Origin: a virus
Length of the DNA: 30,031 nucleotides
Direction: 5' to 3' (one strand)
Virus record (IMG/VR): IMGVR_UViG_3300021171_000038
Span: 1 to 30,031 of that record
Both the position numbers and the translations under genes were made by a program. Below the pieces are notes generated by a model that did no database searches, was not told the DNA's origin, and saw only the letters and a program-made list of their open reading frames with translations. This document shows, one piece after another, positions 4,841 through 11,504 of the stretch (positions are counted from its first letter, which is position 1; each line of letters begins with the position of its first letter).

Positions 4841-7312
4841 ATGCCACAATTAACCACGATCCAGCGAAATTTAACCGTCAATTTCATCGCTCAACGCCGC
4901 CTCAATGTTTCAGCCGTCTGGTTCAAGAAAGAAAGCGCGGTCCCGGTCGAGGGGCCCGAGCAAACCATTACCCAGGACTGGCTAGTCGAAGGCGAGGAGC
5001 GCAATCTCGGGGCCGAATTACGCGATGGCTTCGTCGAGCTGCAGATCAAGGCCCCCGACGACGTCTGGTTCAAGCTTTTCGCTTCTCAGGTCGACGCGCG
5101 GGCGGCCTGGGGCGGCCATCTTAAGCCGGTCAGCTCCGTTCTCTTCAAGATCGCCGACCCCGCCTCCGTGGACGCCTGGATCGATCGTTGGCCCCGCGGT
5201 TCGCGCGACAACGCCAACGCCTGGGTCGAAACCAAGCTCGCCTACACCCCGGCGCCGACCAAGCGCGCCAAGCCGGTCATCCATTACAGCGCGCCTTTGC
5301 CGGGGTCGCGCTTCGCCGGGACGACCATGGTCTGGCGGCCGATGGGCAAGCCCGCAGCCGACGATATGGAGCTGGGAGCCGAGGATCTCGAAGCCAGGCC
5401 TGTGCCGGCGACCAATATGGAAACCCTTTGTCGGGCGATCGCTTTCGCCACCCTCGGCTATTGGATCAATGTCTACCTCGACCATGGACCTTGGGACGAG
5501 AGCCTGTTGCGCACACTCGGCGGCTGGATCGCGCGCGAGGCGTTCATTGACGGCCCGGCGGTCAACGCCAAGGGCAAGAGCCTCGAAGGCCTGTGCTGGG
5601 CGCCGGTCGACGGCGGGGCCAGCGCGGCTGAGCTGATCCGGTTCCTGGGCGGCCTGGGCGCGCCCAAGGCGCTGGAGGGTTTCTTTCACCGGGCCGAGCA
5701 AGAGCTTGAGCGCAACCGCCAAGCGCCGATCTCGGGCTGGCCGGCGATGGAGCGGACGCTCGGGGTTGCGGCCAAGATCGGAGTCCGGCGCGCCTTTCGC
5801 GCTGGCGGCGACGTCGAAGCGATCGAGGTGATGAGCGAACGCTACACCTATGATGTCTCGGGCGATGTGTATGTCGATCGCGATGCTCTGGTTAAGGGCC
5901 TTCCGTTCGAATTCACCTACAAGGCGCTATTTGCTCGTCACGGCAAAGATGATCAGATTTTCTTTGGTCAGAAGTCATACAATCCATTTCAGATTTATGC
6001 GCAATCGAAGCTCCGCACCGACGTCGAGCTGCATGAGTTCTATCCCGGCCAAGAGCCCGGGGCCTATCTGCGCTATTCGCGCGCCCATGGGCTGGTGACC
6101 AGCGATGATCGCTATGCCGACGAATATCGGATCCTCAACACCTTCCCCGGGTTCGCCGTCAAGCCGGTGGGCGTCATCGACCCACAAATCATGGTCGCCG
6201 CGATCAGCATGGTTGACCGCATGTTTGGGCTCTTAACCCGAGACAACGACGCCCAGATGATGTGGTTGAAGAAATTCATCGCCTGGATCATCCAGCATCC
6301 AGAGATCAAGCAGCAGGTCTGCCCGATCTTGGTCGGCGGCCAGGGGATCGGCAAGAGCCGGTTTGGCATCAGCTTTATGAGCGCGCTGTTTCAAGAGATG
6401 GCCGGGCAAGCCAAGGCCGGGTCGCTCGACGACGACAAGTTCTTGGTTACGCCCTTTCGCGGCAAGCTGATCACCTTCGTCGATGAAGTGCGTATGGAGA
6501 GCGTCGGCGCGATCAACATCATCAAGAACTTGGTCCGCGAAGATAAGATCTCAGGTCAGATCAAGTTCGGGCACCAGCGCGACTACTACATTCCCAGTCG
6601 GCTGATCTTGGCGACCAACTCGCCAGACATTGGCCTAACGCCAGAAGACGCCGCGGACCGGGCTTTCTTTTTCATCATGTCCCACACCCCTCAGAACATG
6701 CATAAGACCGACAACGAATTTTTGGCCTGGACAGGCACGCTCAAACCATTTTACGATACAGTCCTAGCGAACCTCCAAAGCGTCCCATTTAAACAACACC
6801 TCATGCGCTATTTCATGGACATTGCCGTCGAACGGGCTGAGTTGGAGGATCTCAGCCTGTCGTCGCGCGATGACGAAAATGTGGTGCGGGCCACGATGTC
6901 GAAATCACGCGAAGTGGCGCGAGCGATCGTCGCCGATGCGCGAGTGATCCAGGGGATGGATATTTCGGCATGGTTCAGTCCGGTTCAATTGCGAGATGCG
7001 ATCAAGCGGGTCGATGGTTCGCGCACCAAGGTCGAGGCGTCTGCGGTGCTGCTCGAATTCGAGCGCGCTGGGGTGATCGAGATGGCGCGCGGCGACCTGC
7101 GCAAGTTCAAGTTCAAATATGGCAAGCTGCTGCAGAAGATGGGCGAAGCGCACAATCTGGAGATCGCGCCGAACTGGAACTTTCGACCCGATGATTTCGC
7201 CGATAACGATGTCGTTTCACCTAGTGGGGGCGAGCCATGGCGCGGGAACAAGCAAGGTCAACAAGCGCATGGCAAGCGTTACGACCCCGACGACATTGGT
7301 ATGTCGGATTGA
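4841..7312 (+). CDS. phage primase-helicase / D5-VapE-like ATPase
   Basis: About 823 residues from ATG 4841 (a TTG at 4790 would add 17). The C-terminal half is a superfamily 3-like helicase of the DUF5906/D5 type. Walker A is ILVGGQGIGKS around residues 496-506. Walker B is LITFVDE near 543-549. Sensor-like ATNSPDI lies near 591, followed by the arginine-containing AADRAFFF. These bind and hydrolyse ATP to unwind DNA at phage replication forks. The N-terminal 450 residues show no clear primase catalytic motif (no Asp-x-Asp of an AEP primase, no zinc ribbon), so priming may depend on the host or on an undetected domain. The C-terminus is a winged-helix-like segment (RTKVEASAVLLEFERAGVIE) then a disordered Gly/Asp tail. 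It is the central replication gene of the window, alone in its cassette. Confidence 0.85.
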   Translation: MPQLTTIQRNLTVNFIAQRRLNVSAVWFKKESAVPVEGPEQTITQDWLVEGEERNLGAELRDGFVELQIKAPDDVWFKLFASQVDARAAWGGHLKPVSSVLFKIADPASVDAWIDRWPRGSRDNANAWVETKLAYTPAPTKRAKPVIHYSAPLPGSRFAGTTMVWRPMGKPAADDMELGAEDLEARPVPATNMETLCRAIAFATLGYWINVYLDHGPWDESLLRTLGGWIAREAFIDGPAVNAKGKSLEGLCWAPVDGGASAAELIRFLGGLGAPKALEGFFHRAEQELERNRQAPISGWPAMERTLGVAAKIGVRRAFRAGGDVEAIEVMSERYTYDVSGDVYVDRDALVKGLPFEFTYKALFARHGKDDQIFFGQKSYNPFQIYAQSKLRTDVELHEFYPGQEPGAYLRYSRAHGLVTSDDRYADEYRILNTFPGFAVKPVGVIDPQIMVAAISMVDRMFGLLTRDNDAQMMWLKKFIAWIIQHPEIKQQVCPILVGGQGIGKSRFGISFMSALFQEMAGQAKAGSLDDDKFLVTPFRGKLITFVDEVRMESVGAINIIKNLVREDKISGQIKFGHQRDYYIPSRLILATNSPDIGLTPEDAADRAFFFIMSHTPQNMHKTDNEFLAWTGTLKPFYDTVLANLQSVPFKQHLMRYFMDIAVERAELEDLSLSSRDDENVVRATMSKSREVARAIVADARVIQGMDISAWFSPVQLRDAIKRVDGSRTKVEASAVLLEFERAGVIEMARGDLRKFKFKYGKLLQKMGEAHNLEIAPNWNFRPDDFADNDVVSPSGGEPWRGNKQGQQAHGKRYDPDDIGMSD

Positions 7313-7527
7313 TTTTTCTCACCAGCCCCGCCGACGCCTGCCACATCTATCGTGTCTGGCACTATCCCAAGCCACAAAAGTGTTTCACTGCGCTGGCCCG
7401 ACAACCGAAAAGGTTGGAAAGTCGGATCGAGATCCCATTGCCCGCGCTCGATTGGATCGATTGCCCGCTGGGGGATGAGCGACTGCGCGGGATTGCGCTT
7501 TTGCGGGATTTGAAGGAAGGTCGCTGA
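7237..7527 (+). CDS. small hypothetical protein overlapping the helicase end
   Basis: A 96-residue reading frame that begins 76 bases inside the helicase gene, behind GGGGGCGAG. A TTG at 7309, overlapping the helicase stop (TTGA), would give 73 residues and a smaller overlap. The common part reads LIFLTSPADACHIYRVWHYP, then PKPQKCFTAL. No family recognised. The downstream gene starts two bases after its stop, so the spacing supports a real gene; the start is uncertain. Confidence 0.55.
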   Translation: MAREQARSTSAWQALRPRRHWYVGLIFLTSPADACHIYRVWHYPKPQKCFTALARQPKRLESRIEIPLPALDWIDCPLGDERLRGIALLRDLKEGR

Positions 7528-7529
7528 CC

Positions 7530-7898
7530 ATGCATGAGTATGACGGACCTCCAATCAATTGGAAGGATCGGACCATGGCCATCAAACGCACCACCTCCAC
7601 CACAATCTCCCGCACCCCGCCGCCGTTGCCCGCTGACGAACCGCCCCAGCGGTTAGGCGGTCGATTGCCCAGCGGCGAAGACAATCGTTGGCCCGACGTC
7701 GGGGTCGAGGAGGTCGAGCCCGGGGCGCCCGCGCAAGGCGAAGTGATCCCGGTCGGCGTCGAGCAACTCCAGCGCTCGCAAGAGATGCAGGCGATGGGAG
7801 TCCATAACTGGGTCGCCGCGCATGACGAGCGCAACCCCGATTATCAACAGCAGGCGGTCGAAGGCGTCTCGCCGACGATGATCGATTATGGTCGATGA
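7530..7898 (+). CDS. Pro-rich hypothetical protein
   Basis: A 122-residue protein with a disordered Thr/Pro-rich N-terminus (TTSTTISRTPPPLPADEPPQ) and a more ordered C-terminal part (AMGVHNWVAAHDERNPDYQQ). GAAGG lies upstream of ATG 7530; a second ATG at 7575 has a better Shine-Dalgarno (GGAAGGAT) and would remove 15 residues. Its end overlaps the next gene by 11 bases. The style of sequence is like the Pro/Ala-rich virion proteins of the minus-strand late module. Confidence 0.65.
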   Translation: MHEYDGPPINWKDRTMAIKRTTSTTISRTPPPLPADEPPQRLGGRLPSGEDNRWPDVGVEEVEPGAPAQGEVIPVGVEQLQRSQEMQAMGVHNWVAAHDERNPDYQQQAVEGVSPTMIDYGR

Positions 7899-9051
7899 CG
7901 CTTGGCAGACTCGGATCCCGCAAGGTTGGATCCGCTATCCTGACGGGACTATAGGGCCGCCGAACCAAGTCGGCAGCGACTGGAACGCGCCCTACCGCCC
8001 AGCTCCTGGCGTCACCATCCCGCAATCGCCTGGGGCCCCGACGCCTGGCGGCGGCCTGACCCCGACCGGCGCTGGCTCCAGCGGCACGATGCTGCCAGGC
8101 AGCGGCGTCCTGCCCCGCTCGGCCAGCGCGGGCGCGCCAACGATGGGCTACCCGGCGATGGGCGGCTCCAGCCTCAACACCACCGGACCGCAGGTCTTCC
8201 CGCCCAACCAACGTCCGATCGCCCCGAACAAACAGGTCGGACGGTTCACCGGCGGCACTTCGACCGACAACACCTTTGAAGCTGGCAAGCCGATGGGCGC
8301 CGCAGCCGCGGGCGGCGCTTTCCCATCCTGGCTTAGCGGCGGCAACCTCAATCCCTGGGCGCGCGCCGCGATCACGGGCGCTGGCGTGATGGCGCCGACT
8401 CCGACCGCCAATGACGCGGCGCCGACCAACGCATGGTTCCAGCGTCCGAGCGGCGTCGGCGGCATGCCAGGGCCGCAGGTGACCAACCCGACGCCTGGAC
8501 CCGCGCCGCCCGGCGTCGGCGGTCCCTACGTCGGCGGCCAGGGCGCTCCACCGCGGCCCGTAGCGTCAGCGCCTCCTGGCGCGCCCAGCCCAGCGCCCGC
8601 GGCGGCTCCGGTTGCGCCCCCTCCCGGCGTCACTCCGCCGCCGATCAATGGGCGGGTCAACCCGGCCTCGGTCAACCTCGGCAACAATCCCTGGATCACG
8701 GCGAGTCGGCCCAACATGAGCCCGCAGAATAGCGCGCAAGGCCGCCAGGGCGCGCCGCAGATGGGCATGCTCGATCTCTCGCGGCTGTTTGGCGGCGGTC
8801 AGCCCGCGGCTCCAGCTGCAGCGCCAGCGCCAGCGATCGGCTCGCCAGCGCCCGCCGTGCCTCCGGTTCGCCCGCGGGGCGCCTTGGCTTCACCGACGCC
8901 GCCGTCAGGACCGATGGATCCGAGCATCATCGCTCATCAAAACGCCGCCGGGGCCGGACCGATGGACCCGAGCATCCTCGCTTGGTCGAGACGACTGCAG
9001 CCGGGCTACAACGGGCCTGACGCGCTCACGCCGATAGGACTAACCCAATGA
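7888..9051 (+). CDS. large Pro/Gly/Ala-rich low-complexity protein
   Basis: A 387-residue protein. A short ordered N-terminus with aromatic residues (AWQTRIPQGWIRYPDGTIGP) is followed by some 330 residues dominated by Pro, Gly, Ala and Asn with no catalytic motif. Near the end the motif GPMDPSI occurs twice, at bases 8908-8928 and 8956-8976, which are 20/21 identical. There is no signal peptide or transmembrane helix. Candidate roles are a virion-associated spacer or an injected disordered protein, by resemblance to the Pro-rich proteins of the late module; yet it is encoded on the early strand behind the replication gene. It shares ATGA with the Ig-like gene, suggesting co-expression with it. 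Confidence 0.75.
   Translation: MVDDAWQTRIPQGWIRYPDGTIGPPNQVGSDWNAPYRPAPGVTIPQSPGAPTPGGGLTPTGAGSSGTMLPGSGVLPRSASAGAPTMGYPAMGGSSLNTTGPQVFPPNQRPIAPNKQVGRFTGGTSTDNTFEAGKPMGAAAAGGAFPSWLSGGNLNPWARAAITGAGVMAPTPTANDAAPTNAWFQRPSGVGGMPGPQVTNPTPGPAPPGVGGPYVGGQGAPPRPVASAPPGAPSPAPAAAPVAPPPGVTPPPINGRVNPASVNLGNNPWITASRPNMSPQNSAQGRQGAPQMGMLDLSRLFGGGQPAAPAAAPAPAIGSPAPAVPPVRPRGALASPTPPSGPMDPSIIAHQNAAGAGPMDPSILAWSRRLQPGYNGPDALTPIGLTQ
8908..8976 (+). repeat. short direct repeat coding GPMDPSI
   Basis: GGACCGATGGATCCGAGCAT (8908) recurs at 8956 with a single change (GATCC to GACCC) 48 bases downstream, in the same frame. Both copies code for Gly-Pro-Met-Asp-Pro-Ser-Ile. The near identity at the DNA level suggests a recent internal duplication near the C-terminal end of the Pro-rich protein. 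Confidence 0.7.
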
Positions 9052-9587
9052 TGGATCCCGTCACTTTCGCCGGTAAGCTCAACCTCATCGTTGGCTCTTA
9101 TCCGTTCTATGGCTCCATCGGGGCTGAGCTGCAGGCGATTGTCACTGCGCTCAATCCGGACCCGACGACCTGCGACATGACGATCCAGAACGCGCCGAGA
9201 GGTCTTCGCCCAGGCGTCAATGGGCAAACGCCGTTCGTAAACGAGGTGCTCTTGCTGATCAACCGCGGCAAGGCGGGCAATCTCGCCAATACGGTGATGG
9301 CCGATTTGATCGACAATGAACTGAGCGCGATCTTGCCGCCGGTCAACACCACGGCGCCGTTCGCCACCGGCACGACGACGCTTAGCGTCACCACCGGGAT
9401 CTGGCAAAACAGCCCAACCTCCTACACCTACCAATGGCTGCGCGGCGGGGCGAACATCGCCGGGGCGACCGCAGCGACCTATGTGACGGTTGGCGCCGAT
9501 GCGGGAACGAATGTTTCTTGCCGGGTGACCGCGCATAATGGCGCAGGTTCGGCCCCGGCGACCTCCAACGCAATCGCGGTGGCGTGA
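9048..9587 (+). CDS. Ig-like domain phage protein
   Basis: A 179-residue protein. Residues 1-95 are an unrecognised domain (FAGKLNLIVGSYPFYGSIGA; LLINRGKAGNLANTVMADL). Residues 97-179 form an immunoglobulin-like beta-sandwich of the kind fused to phage virion proteins: YTYQWLRGGANIAGATAATY, then DAGTNVSCRVTAHNGAGSA. Such domains usually sit on capsid or tail surfaces and bind host-surface carbohydrates or mucus weakly. Here it is encoded on the early strand, next to the Pro-rich protein, so it may be a decoration protein or a secreted or surface adhesin. No signal peptide is visible. The start is the ATG that overlaps the preceding stop. Confidence 0.8.
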   Translation: MMDPVTFAGKLNLIVGSYPFYGSIGAELQAIVTALNPDPTTCDMTIQNAPRGLRPGVNGQTPFVNEVLLLINRGKAGNLANTVMADLIDNELSAILPPVNTTAPFATGTTTLSVTTGIWQNSPTSYTYQWLRGGANIAGATAATYVTVGADAGTNVSCRVTAHNGAGSAPATSNAIAVA

Positions 9588-9775
9588 TGCCCCAGATCCT
9601 CGACGAAGCGGTCAAGCAGCTGAAGAAGAAGGGTTGGGGCACGTCGAGCGCCTACGCGATTGGCACCTCCGCGCTTCAAAAGAGCGGCTCGCTCAAGCCT
9701 GGATCGAACAAGCCGACCGCCAAAGGCGTCAAACGCGGCAAGATGTCCCAGGCCGAGCGCCGGAGGACGATGTGA
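9587..9775 (+). CDS. small basic phage protein
   Basis: A 62-residue basic protein: MPQILDEAVKQLKKKGWGTS, then SAYAIGTSALQKSGSLKPGS and a Lys/Arg-rich tail (VKRGKMSQAERRRTM). The 'KKGWGTSSAYAIGTSALQKSG' style is common in small uncharacterised proteins of proteobacterial phages. It could bind nucleic acid given its charge. A GTG three bases upstream is an alternative start. Its TGA lies within the GTGA start of the next gene. Confidence 0.7.
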   Translation: MPQILDEAVKQLKKKGWGTSSAYAIGTSALQKSGSLKPGSNKPTAKGVKRGKMSQAERRRTM

Positions 9776-9990
9776 AAGCGGAATGGCTCGACAGCACCGA
9801 CATCCATACTTGCCTGTGCTGCGGGCAGACCATTCTTGCGCGGCCTGCGCCGATGACGCCGGAGCGCGCCGAGAAGGCGCTTGAGAAGTTCATCAAGCTT
9901 GGCTTGACGCGCGAGGATCTGCTCGGCAAGCACCGGGCGCAGATCGACTATCAGGCGCCGGGGTTCGCGGAATGGCTACAGGGGCAATGA
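9772..9990 (+). CDS. small Cys-motif hypothetical protein
   Basis: A 72-residue protein with GTG start overlapping the previous stop. It carries a cysteine cluster HTCLCCGQT at residues 12-20 (C14, C16, C17), possibly half of a metal site. The helical C-terminal half is ERAEKALEKFIKLGLTREDL. The longer reading frame in this phase (from 9538) would overlap the Ig-like and basic-protein genes and is rejected. Function unknown. Confidence 0.65.
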   Translation: MKAEWLDSTDIHTCLCCGQTILARPAPMTPERAEKALEKFIKLGLTREDLLGKHRAQIDYQAPGFAEWLQGQ

Positions 9991-10202
9991 CCTTCGGCGA
10001 GCGTGCGGTCGGGCTGACCTTCAATCCGAGCGGCGACGAGACGGTGCGCGAGTTGAAGCAAGCCGCGGCGGCCTTCATCGATCTCTGCCACACTTACGGC
10101 GGCTCGACCGATGATCCCGAGATCAAGCGCATGTTCGCGATCGCCATCACCGAGGCGCAGACGGCGCAGATGTGGGCGGTGAAGGGCGCGACGTGGCGTT
10201 AA
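9972..10202 (+). CDS. Acb2/Tad1-hairpin-like small protein (candidate anti-CBASS/anti-Thoeris sponge)
   Basis: A 76-residue protein. It has TFNPSGDETVRELKQAAAAF near the N-terminus and AITEAQTAQMWAVKGATW at the C-terminus, two helices joined by a short loop. From memory this 'NPSG...(I/V)...LK.AAA..ID...' plus 'A.T..Q.AQMWAVKA.T' layout is the Acb2/Tad1 hairpin family (formerly DUF7681). Its best-known member, Acb2, is a phage protein that binds cyclic di- and trinucleotides and thereby blocks CBASS and Thoeris signalling. The assignment is by pattern, without a search. Many family members are untested, so binding activity is an inference. It sits among small accessory genes between the replication cassette and the SSB-like cassette, a normal place for counter-defence genes. 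An ATG at 9987 is an alternative start. Confidence 0.6.
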   Translation: MATGAMTFGERAVGLTFNPSGDETVRELKQAAAAFIDLCHTYGGSTDDPEIKRMFAIAITEAQTAQMWAVKGATWR

Positions 10203-10408
10203 ACGCGCACGAAAAAGACGCGCTCAGATTTCAAATTGTGGAATTGGTCGAGGCCGACGAGCCGGAGGCGGTGGTCGCGACGCTGAAGCGCATTGCTGAA
10301 AAGATGGCGATGCGGGCGATCCGTCAGGACGATCGGGATGCGGCGCGGCGTTGGGACGCGCTCGCCGAACGGCTCAGCCGGGTGCTGGATCCGATCAGCC
10401 GAGTCTGA
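10193..10408 (+). CDS. small helical hypothetical protein
   Basis: A 71-residue, highly charged helical protein (HEKDALRFQIVELVEADEPE; KRIAEKMAMRAIRQDDRDAA). The GTG at 10193 has GAAGGG upstream and overlaps the end of the previous gene; an ATG at 10172 would add seven residues. Its stop overlaps the stop of the convergent minus-strand gene by 14 bases. No family recognised. Confidence 0.6.
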   Translation: MALNAHEKDALRFQIVELVEADEPEAVVATLKRIAEKMAMRAIRQDDRDAARRWDALAERLSRVLDPISRV

Positions 10409-10877
10409 ACATATCGTGCCGCGCCGGGACGCAATTGCACCACTCAAGCGCCTGGGCTTGCGCGCCAAGGTTGCCTTGAAAGTAGTTCTGCTGCGCCAGG
10501 CCTTGATGGTACTGCGCTTGCTGCATATTCATGTTCGCCTGCTGCGATTGCGCCATCGCCATCAGTTGCTGCGCCTGAAACTGTGCTTGCAGGCGCAAGC
10601 GCATTTCCTCGGTAATCTGGTGAACGCCAAAATCTGGACCCGCAGGCCGCTGCTGCTCCTCGCGCCGTTCGGCCAACGCCCGCCAGCGATCGGCTTCAAT
10701 CCTCGAAGTCGTAAGGTCGAGAATAGTCTGGTCGAGCTCCCGGTTGATATCCTCAAACTCGCGCTCGAGCTTATCGAGCTTCGCCTGGAGGCGGGTGATC
10801 TCGACGTCGACCGGCGGTTCGCGAAGCTTGGCGACGACGGCGGAAGTCATAAGCGCGAGGGTGGTTAGAACCGACAT
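10395..10877 (-). CDS. coiled-coil, Gln-rich protein on the opposite strand
   Basis: A 160-residue protein starting at the minus-strand ATG at 10877 behind GGGAG. Residues 1-18 are mildly hydrophobic (MSVLTTLALMTSAVVAKLRE), a possible short membrane anchor. Residues 27-75 are a coiled coil (ITRLQAKLDKLEREFEDINR; ELDQTILDLTTSRIEADRWR). The C-terminal third is Gln/Met/Asn-rich (MAQSQQANMNMQQAQYHQGL). An N-terminal anchor plus periplasmic coiled coil recalls an i-spanin, while the Gln-rich tail recalls the virion protein at 24487-25848. It is the only minus-strand gene in the first 19 kb and converges on the early genes. The overlapping plus-strand frame (10293-10868) is Leu/Arg-rich in the manner of a shadow ORF. 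Confidence 0.7.
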   Translation of the reverse strand: MSVLTTLALMTSAVVAKLREPPVDVEITRLQAKLDKLEREFEDINRELDQTILDLTTSRIEADRWRALAERREEQQRPAGPDFGVHQITEEMRLRLQAQFQAQQLMAMAQSQQANMNMQQAQYHQGLAQQNYFQGNLGAQAQALEWCNCVPARHDMFRLG

Positions 10878-10942
10878 GGGATCTCCCAGCTGCGGACACC
10901 GACGAAGGGACCACAAAACGACAATCTTGGCAAGCTTTCCAC

Positions 10943-10972
10943 TTGACAGTCCCACACAGTCCTAATAGCTCT
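10943..10972 (+). promoter_or_regulatory. candidate promoter for the SSB-like cassette
   Basis: A perfect TTGACA at 10943-10948 lies 67 bases upstream of the next start codon (11015) in a 137-base intergenic region. At 17 bases spacing the -10 would be TAGCTC (10966-10971). A better-looking TAATAG (10963-10968) lies at only 14 bases. The segment CAGTCCTAAT (10957-10966) is found again, inverted, at 2360-2369 before the HNH gene. TTGAC followed by AGTCC also occurs at positions 3-13. Confidence 0.5.
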
Positions 10973-10993
10973 GAGTGCAAGGCCCCTGTGTGG
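10952..10993 (+). promoter_or_regulatory. inverted repeat over promoter/5' UTR (operator or leader hairpin)
   Basis: CCACACAG (10952-10959) and CTGTGTGG (10986-10993) are perfect 8-bp inverted arms separated by 26 bases. They flank the presumed -10 element and start point. This placement fits an operator for a repressor, or a hairpin at the very 5' end of the transcript. No partner protein can be named; the window's XRE-type protein (15506-15820) is one possible regulator. Confidence 0.35.
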
Positions 10994-11014
10994 TCTTAAC
11001 CAGAGGATAAGCAG

Positions 11015-11503
11015 ATGCAATTCGATACCCAGACTGCGGCCACGTACGCTGGCCAGAAACTCGACTCGTTGCTGGAGCGCGCCACGCGTGACGCCAACAT
11101 CTCGATCGAGAACAAGAACATCCCCGACGCTGTCACCTACTTCGCCGAGCTGCGCGACACGGTCAAAAAGCTCGCGTTGCGAATGAGCGCGCTCCAGTCG
11201 CTTGTCGACACTATGTCGCAGGAGATGATCCCCGGCCTGTTCGAAAACCAGGGCGTCAAGACGATCAACGTCATCGACGTGGGCCGGGTCAGCATCAACG
11301 ACCGTTGGTCGGCCTCGATGCTCAACAAGCCCGCCGCTTTCGAATGGTTGAAGAAGACCGGCAACGAAGGGCTGATCATCGAAACCGTCAACGCCCAGAC
11401 GCTGGGGGCTTTCGCCAAGGACGAGGCGCTCGCCAAGCGCCCGTTGCCGAGCGAAATCTTCAAAGTCACGCCAACGCCTTACGTTTCGATCACGAAGGCG
11501 TGA
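11015..11503 (+). CDS. phage protein associated with DNA metabolism (unknown)
   Basis: A 162-residue protein with Shine-Dalgarno AGAGGA at 11002. The N-terminal half is a long helical region (YFAELRDTVKKLALRMSALQ, then SLVDTMSQEMIPGLF). A small beta domain follows (VKTINVIDVGRVSINDRWSA). The last third (FEWLKKTGNEGLIIETVNAQ; TLGAFAKDEALAKRPLPSEI) matches a layout I recognise in many phages: a helical hairpin, a one-strand 'V..vGrv...dr' segment, 'W+...G..liietVN..TL.a' and a final 'p...sit'. Those proteins are often encoded beside recombination or ssDNA-binding genes, as here. No enzymatic residues. The exact role is unknown; it starts the cassette under its own promoter. Confidence 0.75.
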   Translation: MQFDTQTAATYAGQKLDSLLERATRDANISIENKNIPDAVTYFAELRDTVKKLALRMSALQSLVDTMSQEMIPGLFENQGVKTINVIDVGRVSINDRWSASMLNKPAAFEWLKKTGNEGLIIETVNAQTLGAFAKDEALAKRPLPSEIFKVTPTPYVSITKA

Positions 11504-11504
11504 G

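Noticed and set aside
5018-5722. Frames of 60 to 234 codons inside the primase-helicase gene
   Set aside because: All are antisense or out-of-frame shadows of a clearly coding helicase gene with conserved motifs.
10293-10868. Plus-strand frame of 191 codons
   Set aside because: It lies opposite the coiled-coil gene; an Arg/Leu/His-rich sequence without family signature. The minus-strand frame has a Shine-Dalgarno and protein-like structure.
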